A stretch of DNA of 64,000 bases from Planctomycetota bacterium (GTDB taxonomy: Bacteria; Planctomycetota; Phycisphaerae; FEN-1346). Shown here piece after piece: positions 51,048 through 62,200 of this stretch; the stretch's first letter is position 1; every line of letters starts with the position of its first letter. Made by a program: the position numbers and the translations under genes. Where the stretch lies: NCBI GenBank assembly GCA_030602705.1, contig JAUVZF010000003.1:1-64000 (forward strand), read 5' to 3'. The notes under the pieces were generated by a model. The model was given only the letters and a program-made list of their open reading frames with translations. It searched no databases and was not told the DNA's origin.

Positions 51048-51070
51048 AAAAAGGTTCCAGGTACCTTTTT
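51048..51070. repeat. Palindromic repeat family A, copy 3
   Basis: AAAAAGGTTCC A GGTACCTTTTT, one arm base changed from the two copies at the start of the window. It sits in the 130-base gap between divergent mfd and the nitrilase-family gene, where it may lie over their promoters. Confidence 0.8.
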
Positions 51071-51107
51071 TTCTGTTATGCTGTGTGGGCCTTGGAGAGA
51101 CCACGCC

Positions 51108-51893
51108 ATGCCCGAACCACTGACCGCCGCGTGCCTGAGTTTCACGGCAACGGACTCGGTCGCCGAAAACCGCGCCCGTATCACCAAGGGGATCGCCGCC
51201 GCCCGCGATGCAGGAGCGCGGCTGTTTCTTACGCCGGAATGCGCGCTGACCGGCTATCCGAGCGCGGCGCGCGAGGACCTGGCCGATATCAACTGGCCCG
51301 AGGTCCGCGGGGCGGAGCGCCAACTGGCCGCCTGTGCCCGCCAGGCCGGCCTTGCGCTCATCCTCGGAACGGCCGGCCCCACCGAGGACTCCGCCACGAA
51401 CGACGCGCTCGCCTGCGGCAACACCTCGGCCGAGGTCCGCTACCGCAAGCGGTGCCTCACGCCGCTCGACAAGAAGGTCTTCGTCAGCGGCAACGAACCC
51501 GTCGTTGCCCAGTGCGCGGGCTGGCGGCTGGGTTTGGCCGTCTGCTACGACATCCGGTTCCCCCGCGTCTTCGCAGAACTCGCGCGTGACGGCGCCGACG
51601 CCTTCTGCGTCATCGCCCACATGGCAGGGCCCGACCCGGACCCCGGCACGAAGCCGACGGTCGTCCCCGCTCACTTCGCCGGCCGCGCGGCCGAATGGGC
51701 CACACCGACGCTGCTATGCAACGCGAGTGCCGACGACCGGTGGCTGAACTCCGGCTGCTGGGACGCGCGCGGCATCCGGACGGCCGACGGCGGCGAGGGC
51801 CTGCTCCTTGCCACTCTCACGCCGCGCGAGATGCTCGATCCCTGGTACGCGACCATCCGCGAAGACTCTTTCGCGTCGTTCTTCGGGGGCTGA
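51108..51893 (+). CDS. Carbon-nitrogen hydrolase (nitrilase superfamily)
   Basis: A 261-residue amidohydrolase with the catalytic triad: Glu in LTPECALTGYP, Lys in YRKRCLTPLD, Cys in AVCYDIRFPR. The superfamily contains Nit, omega-amidase and N-carbamoyl-type amidases; the substrate cannot be fixed. ATG 51108 after CTTGGAGAGACC is preferred over the longer frame reading through a repeat. It is divergent from mfd. Confidence 0.9.
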   Translation: MPEPLTAACLSFTATDSVAENRARITKGIAAARDAGARLFLTPECALTGYPSAAREDLADINWPEVRGAERQLAACARQAGLALILGTAGPTEDSATNDALACGNTSAEVRYRKRCLTPLDKKVFVSGNEPVVAQCAGWRLGLAVCYDIRFPRVFAELARDGADAFCVIAHMAGPDPDPGTKPTVVPAHFAGRAAEWATPTLLCNASADDRWLNSGCWDARGIRTADGGEGLLLATLTPREMLDPWYATIREDSFASFFGG

Positions 51894-52056
51894 CACGAGG
51901 GCTAACAGCCGCTGCGCGTCGCCTGCCAAAATGGCAGAGGCGTCTTCCAGGAATCCCCTCTCTCGACCACCAGGCGGTCCTTTGACGCTGGGAAACGGCC
52001 CCATGAGCGTGGCACGGCGTTTGCCCTTGAACAGAGCGGAGAGACTATGCATGGAT

Positions 52057-52074
52057 GCCGGGGCACGCCCCGGC
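52057..52074. repeat. Palindrome GCCGGGGC-AC-GCCCCGGC upstream of clpB
   Basis: An 8-base perfect arm hairpin in the 209-base leader of clpB; the translation around it (MPGHAPAY) is of a type often seen at dispersed repeats of planctomycete genomes (from memory, unverified). No heat-shock (CIRCE/HrcA) palindrome was found in the leader. Confidence 0.55.
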
Positions 52075-52102
52075 CTACATTCACAGGTGGGAGGCACACA
52101 GC

Positions 52103-54769
<2,667 letters not shown>

Positions 54770-54919
54770 AAAACCCGCCCCGCCGGCCGCCGTCAACCGG
54801 ATGGTGCAGCCGCCCACTTTCCTGCAATAAACCCCAGCACTCGCCGTTGGAACTGGTGGAGTAGAGAGCGAGTCCGGTAATCCAGTGCACCGCAAACGCG
54901 GAAGGAAAGGAGAGCGAAC

Positions 54920-55354
54920 ATGAGAAAGATTCTGTTAATCAGCCTTGCGGCCGTGATCGTGGCGGGGGGCATCGCCCTGGTGACCTACGCGCAGGACGTA
55001 GGAGGCCCGCCGCGGGATCGCCCGCGCGGCAGGCAGCCTGGAGACAGGCCGGGCGGCGGCAGACCGCCGCGGATCGAACTGACCGAGGAGCAGAGCGCCG
55101 CCCTCAAAGAACTCATGAAGGAGGGAAAAGTTGGTGACCACCTCATGAAGGCCCTGACCGCGTTCCAGGAGGCGGTCAAGGGCGTCCTCGGGAAGGAAAT
55201 AAAGGACGAGGCCCAACTCAATAGGGCCGTGCGGAGGTTCGTGTTCCAGGCCATCATGCGGCAAATGCGGCCGCCGGAGGGCGACAGAGACCGGCCAGGC
55301 AGGCGCACCGACCGCAGGAGAAGGCCGCCTGGTGGCCCGCCCCCGCCAGAGTAA
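54920..55354 (+). CDS. Small secreted Arg/Pro-rich hypothetical protein
   Basis: A 144-residue protein with a signal peptide (MRKILLISLAAVIVAGGIALVTYAQ), Pro/Arg/Gly-rich stretches at both ends and a central helical segment (about 50-105, TEEQSAALKELMKEGKVGDH). GGAAAGGAGAG precedes the ATG. Same general design as the 42492 protein (Pro/Arg ends, helical core) but with no close sequence match seen. Function unknown. Confidence 0.65.
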   Translation: MRKILLISLAAVIVAGGIALVTYAQDVGGPPRDRPRGRQPGDRPGGGRPPRIELTEEQSAALKELMKEGKVGDHLMKALTAFQEAVKGVLGKEIKDEAQLNRAVRRFVFQAIMRQMRPPEGDRDRPGRRTDRRRRPPGGPPPPE

Positions 55355-55441
55355 CACCTGAACACCGTTTACATCTCGACGCGGGCTCGTCATACCCGTT
55401 TGCGACCGGCGGACGTCCCCTGCCGAAACATCCGGCCGCGG

Positions 55442-55468
55442 AGCGGATCGACGAGCCCCGCTTTTTTT
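55442..55468 (+). terminator. Possible intrinsic terminator
   Basis: AGCGG (55442-55446), an 11-base loop and CCGCT (55458-55462), followed by a run of T to 55468. The stem is only 5 base pairs, so the call is modest. It lies between two convergent genes, as expected for a terminator. Nothing else is seen in 55355-55586. Confidence 0.35.
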
Positions 55469-55586
55469 GCGCTCCGGCTTGGGCACCGCCCGCAGGGGCC
55501 AGACCGTGTTGAGCCGTCGCCGGTACGGCGACGTGATTGGGCGCCGACCCCTGCCGTTGGCAGGTTGACGGTTTCAGAAACCCGCG

Positions 55587-56090
55587 TCAGATAAAGTGGA
55601 GCAGGCGTCTGAGCATCTCCGTCGGCCCGGCCACCTCGCCCGCCTCGGCCGAGACGGGGGCAAACTCCTTCTGCATCTCGGCCAGTTGCTCATCGTAGAG
55701 TTGTTGGGCAAACTCGCGATGGGCGGCCCGGCGCTCGTCGCCGCTCTCGTACTGGGTGCGGATGGTGGCCAGTTCGCCCGCGTCGAGCCAGACACCGCCG
55801 CATCTCGGGCACTCGTCCACCTCAACGGCGCGTTTCGGGCTGTAGAAATGGCGCGTCATCGCCGGGTGGCCGCATTGCGGGCAGCCCCACTGGGCGTCGT
55901 GATCGACCGCGACGTTGGGGTCGCGCTGGACGTCGAGCAGCGCCTCGCCGGCGGCCTCTTCCCGGTCGTCCAACTTCCGGATCTCCTGGCTGTCGAACCA
56001 GATGCCGCCGCAGCCGTCTTGACACACATCCACTGTAACGTCCGCCACCGTCATCCGCGTCAGCGTATTGCCACAAGCCGGGCATTCCAT
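55587..56090 (-). CDS. TFIIB-type double zinc-ribbon protein
   Basis: A 167-residue protein with two zinc ribbons: MECPACGNTL...CQDGCGGIWFD (residues 1-35) and GCPQCGHPAM...CPRCGGVWLD (about 68-103), both ending in the CGGxWxD signature of zf-TFIIB proteins. The C-terminal third is helical and acidic. ATG 56090 follows AAAGGGGGTC. Function of this family is unproven. Confidence 0.85.
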   Translation of the reverse strand: MECPACGNTLTRMTVADVTVDVCQDGCGGIWFDSQEIRKLDDREEAAGEALLDVQRDPNVAVDHDAQWGCPQCGHPAMTRHFYSPKRAVEVDECPRCGGVWLDAGELATIRTQYESGDERRAAHREFAQQLYDEQLAEMQKEFAPVSAEAGEVAGPTEMLRRLLHFI

Positions 56091-56221
56091 CGGCAGACCC
56101 CCTTTCCACATTCTGGACGCCGACCAGTGTAGCGACATGCCGCACGCCTTGTCACGTGGAAAGAGCGGCGCGGCGGCCAGCCACGGCCGCCGCGCGGGAT
56201 TTCCATGCCCAGAAACGTCGC

Positions 56222-59200
56222 TCACACCGCTGCAGACCTGCGGCGGGCGAAGAACAATTTTGTCTTCATGCCGACGCCGACAGCCAGCGCCAGCAGGCCC
56301 GCCACCGGGAAGATGCCCAGTGCAATGCCGACTACGCCCAGGATAATCAGCACCGTCGAGATCGTGCCCTGGGTTTTCAGACCGATCTCGCGGCCGCGCA
56401 GCCATCGCCGCACCAGCACGATCACCACGACGAGCACCACCACACCGGCCACGCGCTCCAGGCCCTCGATGAGCGGCCGCGACGCCGACCAGGCCGTGAT
56501 CTCGATCTTCTTGTCGAGCGGGCTGGTGAACTGGAACAGCGTGCCGCGCCGAGGCAGTTCGACGTCCAGGCTGGCCATGCCTGTGGGAAGGTCGGCGGTT
56601 TCCGCCGGGGCCTCGGCCACGCCGAAAAAGCCCCTTCCTGAAATCCCGTGACCCTCGAAGCCGCCGACTTCTCTCAGTCCTACGCCCGTCCCTGTAATCG
56701 TGAGCGTCTTGCCGGCTCTTGTCACCCGTTTATCGATTTCGGCCCGCTGCGCCAGTTTCTGCTGATACCGCTCGACGACCTCGGTCTGGCTGAGGCGGCG
56801 CTGCTGCTGCCTGGCGGATTGCTGGACCCCCTTCCGGTCGGCCATGTCTTTGTCGGCGAACATCTGGAACATCTGTCCTGCGGCCTGCGACGCGTGCCCC
56901 GGGTCCTGCTGCTGCGCCGAAGCGACCTTTTGTCCACCCACCTGGAACCGTGCGGCGCCCTTCTTCTGCCGCGCTTCGGCCTCCTTGTTGACGAGCCGGG
57001 TCTCAGCCAGCCAGGCGTCGTTGAAGTCAAACTGGCCGGCCGGCCGGGCGCCCGTCTGCGGCGGGGCCTTCCAGTTGGAGCCGAGGTCCTGGACGAGGTT
57101 CCGCGCCCGGCGATTGTCCTGCTTTTCGTACGCTTGCCTTATCAGATCGTTGTTGAAGTCCGCGTCCACCTGCCGGGCCTGCTCCTGTGCCTGGATCTCC
57201 TTGTCGACGTTCTTGAGGACCACGGCCGCATTCGACAGTTCCGATTGCAGCGTCACGTTTCCGTAGTACTTCTGTCCCAGCGATTGCTTGTGCGTCTTGA
57301 TATCGCGAAAAATCTTGAAAAGGTTCGTCTTCGCTCGCGTCTGGGCAAACGGGTTGTCGGACCGCAGCGTCTGCATCAGGCGGCCGGCCAGTTTGTTCCT
57401 GTACGCCAGGACGCCCGCCTGGAGGGTGCCCTCTTCCGTCACCCGGCTCATCGTTCCGCGGAACCAGAACCAGGCGTGCGTCTCGGGCAGGTACACCTGC
57501 ACCTGGCTGAGTTCCGCGTTGATGTTAACCGGACGGATAAGCGGAAACGCGACCGACACGCGCAGCGCGCCGAGGTCGTCGATGCTGCCGCCGTACTTCA
57601 GGATGACCGCGTAATCGAGGTCGCCCTCGGCGGTCTTGACGATCGGGATGCGCACCTTGCGCGCATCGTCCATGAGCGTCGGCTTGACCGGCTGGCCGGC
57701 CACGACGGCGGTCCACAGGGCGGCCCCCTCCGGCAGTTCGATCTCGAGGAACTGTTCGGTCCGGTTGTCGATGCGATACGTCTGTTGGGCTCGGTAGGCG
57801 CCGCTGGAGTCGAAAACCAGGACCGTCTGTGCCAGGCCGATCTTCGCTTCGACGGTCTCGACGGTCTCCCGCTCTTTCGTGCTGAACGCCAGGCGCGGCG
57901 CCTCGGCCCCGGGCGAGACGATGAACGCCTGCGTCATGCCGCCGCGCAGCATCCGGGCCACGGCCGCCCACTCCTTCTGCTGGCGACTCAGGGGGTCGAG
58001 GCCTTGCGTCTTCTCCTGATCGACGATGACCTCATCGCGCCCGGCGCTCTCGAGGGCAACGTAGCGGCGGTCGGTCCGGCCGGTCTCGACTCTCGGAATC
58101 GGCGCGTCGTGCGTCCCGCCAGCCAGCAGACGGTCGTTCTCGATGAGCACGCGCAACTCGCCCATGACCTCGTCCTGAAGTTCCAGGTGCACGCGCACCG
58201 ACGCCGCATCATCCGCAACCGGCGTAATCGTCTTCTGCCTCAGCAGAGGCACGCTGATGCGTGCGTCCTTCATCCACGCCGGCAGCACCAGCGAGACGTC
58301 GCGGATGCCGGCGCCACGGATCGTCCAACTGACGAGGATCGTCTCGTCGATCGACCGGTCGGTGACCCGCGCGTTCGTGACCGTGAAGCACGTGACATCC
58401 GGCTTTTTCGCCGTCAGAACCAGCCGCCCCGCGTAATCGGGACGCGTGTAATGTAGGGCCAGCGCGGCCAGGGCCTTCTGGTCGCTGCTCAGCCACCCGC
58501 CGGCGCGGCGCAAGAGCACCCGCTCGATGTTCTCAAGGGCCTCCGTCCGCACCTCGAACGCCGGGTCCACCTGGATAACGATGTCGCCCTGCTGGCGATC
58601 GACGTCCAGGACCTCGAGGTGCGGCACGGCGGTCTCGAGCGTTTCCCGGTCCTCGCCCAGTTTGCCCCGGAGAAGGATCGGGCACGCGCCTTGCACGCCG
58701 CTCGCCAGGTACACCGTCAGAACCTTGCGACCCGCCTCGTCGGTCAGCGCCCACTCGAACATGCCGGGCGCGAGCACGCGGTCCACTTTCAAGTCCGCCG
58801 GCACGACGAACCGGGCCCAGTAAAGCGGCCGGTTCCGGACGGTGAGCGTCACCCGGGCCTCCATGCTCCGCTCGCGCTGGGCCACGCGCACGATCATCTG
58901 GACGGTCGCCGACTTCTTCGCCACGGCGGGCGCCGCCGCCAGACGGACCGAGAACGGCGTGGCCACGAAACGGTACGCTTCCTGCGGGCGGATGCCGAGG
59001 GGGCTCTCGACGGCTTCTCCGCCGGGCCCCGTCCTCTTCGGTTCGGGCGGCAGATCGTCGCGGCGGACACCGCTGGTAGCGACCGTCCGCAGGTCCAGGA
59101 GCGGACTGCGACGGATCACGAGTTGCCCCGTGTGCCTGAGCGCACCCGTTACAGCGACCACCGGGGCGTCGAACTCCCCACCCGCCACCGGCGAGGAGCC

Positions 59201-62200
59201 CGCATCGGCCTGTCGCCAGATGGTGATCGTGAAGTCCTCCGACCCCTTGGCCGGTTTCAGGAGGGTCACGGTCACCTCCTGCCGGTCGCCGGCTTGCTTG
59301 GTCTCCCACCCCCGGACGTTCGTCCCTTCCACCTTCTCGACGGTGTAGCCGTTGGGCACCTCGAGGGTAAAGAAGTCGCGCTCGCCGTGGCGGAACTCAA
59401 GGTGAAGCGACCACACCAGCCGCAGGCTGTCTTCCTGAACGTCGAGGACGGCCTTCGAGGCGGCGGTCAGGGTCCGGTCGAGTTGTCCTTCGCTGACCTT
59501 CGGCCGCCACTGAATGGAGACCGAGCCGCCCGCGCCGAGGGCCGTTTCGATTGTCTGGCCGGCCGCCTTCGTGTCATAGGAGGCGCGGTCGGGTACGCCG
59601 CCCAGGCGAACCTCTGTCCCGGCGTCCGGGACGGTCAGCGCCAGGGCCGTGGCGGGGGCGACCGGCAGCCGCCCTTCGACGACGCGCCATCCGCCTCGCC
59701 GATGCAACCGCATCCGCACCGCCAAGTCCAGCCGGTGCCGCCCTTTGCCCGAAACGTAGAGCACGACGAAGGACTTCGGCAGCGCTTTCGACGACTTCTT
59801 CCTGTTCGGCGGGGGCGCCGCCTCGGCGACGCTCAGCCGCGCGGGAGCGCCGTCCAGGTCGGCCTTCGCCAGGACACCGCCCTCCAGCGGCAGCGGCACG
59901 ACGGCGTAGGAGTCGGTGTACACCTCGATGTCGATGTACCCTTCGACGAGCAGGAACTCCTCGCCCTTGAGCGTGGCCGCCAGCGCCGCCCCGGCCAGCG
60001 CGTACGGCGCCGGCGGTTTCTTCTCGCCGATGGGTTTATCGGGATACGCCTGGTTCCACAGTTCGACGTACCTGGCGTACGGCACGAGCAGGCGGTCGGC
60101 GTCCTGGATGCCCGTCTTGGACCCAGGATCGTAGGGCACGATGATGGCGTCGGCCGGCACCTTGACGGGCTTCGGCGGGGGCACGACCTGGATGACGTAC
60201 GGCGCGCCCTTCTCGTCGGCGACGGCCGATGCGCCGCCGGCCAGCAGCACGCCTGCGGCGATGGCGAGCACCATCCCCGCCGCCGCCGTCGCCGGAGGCG
60301 CAAACGTGCCGCGAGCCTTCCCGACGAACCACCGCACACAACCCGCCACCAGGTAGTACAGGATCAGCAGGCACGCCGCGTAGAACGCCCCGTTGACGAG
60401 CATCGCCAGTTCGATGCGGCCCGTGATGACGGGGATGAGCGTCGCCACCAGGCCCACGCCGACGACGTAGGCCGCCTTGGCGGCCGCCGGCCGCGCCGTC
60501 AGGGCGAGACCGACGACCACCACCGCCAGCGCGAGCGCCCACGCCAGCGAATCCATGCGGCCGGCGTCCACGACGGTCAGGGCCAGTCGAGGCTCGGTGC
60601 CGAGGCTCTGGAACGTGACGGCCTCGCCGGTCGTGACGAGGTCGATCTTGAGGCTCGCGACGCCCTCCAGTGCCCAGGCCCGTTTGAGTTTCTTTTTGGC
60701 ATCCTCCTTCTTCGCGGGCGTTACGGGCTTCTTGGGCAGCGCGGGAGGTGTGAGTTTGGGCCTCGCCGGTTTGGCCTCCGTCGCCGTGGCGACGGAAGGC
60801 GGTTTTTCGGCGGGTTTCGCCCCGGCCGGTGCCTCGGCGGCAATCTTCAAATCCTCCCTCGTCTTGGCTGCTCCCTCCTCCGACTCGTCGCCAAAGTAAT
60901 CGTCTTGAGTCGCATCCGCACTATCACGGGCTTGGTCCCAACGTCCGACCGCCATCTCCTCCATCGCGCAGCCGCCGAACCCCATCAGGACGAGTCCCAG
61001 GGCGCCGTGGTCGAAATCCACGCCGCCCGAACCGGCGTAAAAGGCGCCGGCCACGCTGGCGACGGCCAGCGGCGGCGCCGTCACCTGGCCGGTCACGACG
61101 CTGCCCTCGGCCCGAACCACCCGGTAGCCGCTGGGCATGAACAGTTGCCACTCCAGATCCGCCACAGGCACCTCTTTACCTTCAGCGGTGGACTCGGCGT
61201 GAAGGAACAGGCGCGGGGCCGGAACGTCCAACCCCTTCCAGAACCCCATGCCGGCGACCGGCGTCTCGTAGACGATGCGCAGGTCGCGGACGGCCCCGGC
61301 GGCGGCCGCCGGAAGGTTCAGCAACATGCTTTCGGCCTCACGCTGCGGCTTGATGGGCTCGCCGTCGAGGGCGGCCGACCACAGGGTCGAGTCCTCGGGC
61401 AACCGGACTTCGAGGAACAGGGCCTTGGTCCGCAGAAGGAACCGGGCGGATGTCTGGGCCAGGCCGTCGGCCGACAAGACCGTCGCCAACTCCGCCCGCT
61501 GGATGATCGCCGGCGGAAGACCCAGCGTGGGATGCCGCGCCACCGACACCGCGACGGGCGCCGTATCGCCGACGAACCCGTAAGCGCCCAGGAGGCGGCG
61601 GCCCGGCTGGTACTCGGCATCGACGAGTTCGCCGATGTCGACTTTTCGGGCCCCGGTTTTAACGACGACGTCGAGTTCGGGACTGCCCTCAACGGCCACC
61701 AGGCCCGACTGGTACGCCACGCCGTCGGCCTCGACGATCGGCAAGGCCAGGTCCTCGGGTTCGAGTTCGCCGAGCCGCTGCTGGAAATCGACCGCCAGGC
61801 GGACGGTGCCGCTTCGGCGCTCGGCCAGAATGGCGGTCCACCGGCGCCGCCGGCTGGCTTTCTCGCCAACCAGTTCGCTCGTGTATTCCTTGAGCGCCAC
61901 GCCGCCCAGGCCGCGGATCGAGAGCGCCGTGGGCGTGTCTTCGGGCAGCAGCAGCATCAGCCGCCGCGTCCGGGCCTGCGTCACGTCGTAGACGATCTCG
62001 TAATGGGCCGCCACGCGCCCGCGCTCGACGCGGAAGAACGAGAAGGTCTGGGCGGTGATGCGCGGCAGGGTCCGCTCGACCGTCAGGCGGGCCCGATACG
62101 GCTGAGCGTCGTATCGGTAGGCGAGAGCGGCGCCCACGCCCTGGAGACCGTAGCGGGTCTTCTCGTTCTCATCGAGCGGCATGAGGCGCTCGAGCGTCTC

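Noticed and set aside
51894..52102. CIRCE element upstream of clpB
   Set aside because: The only palindrome is GC-rich (GCCGGGGC) and does not match TTAGCACTC-N9-GAGTGCTAA.
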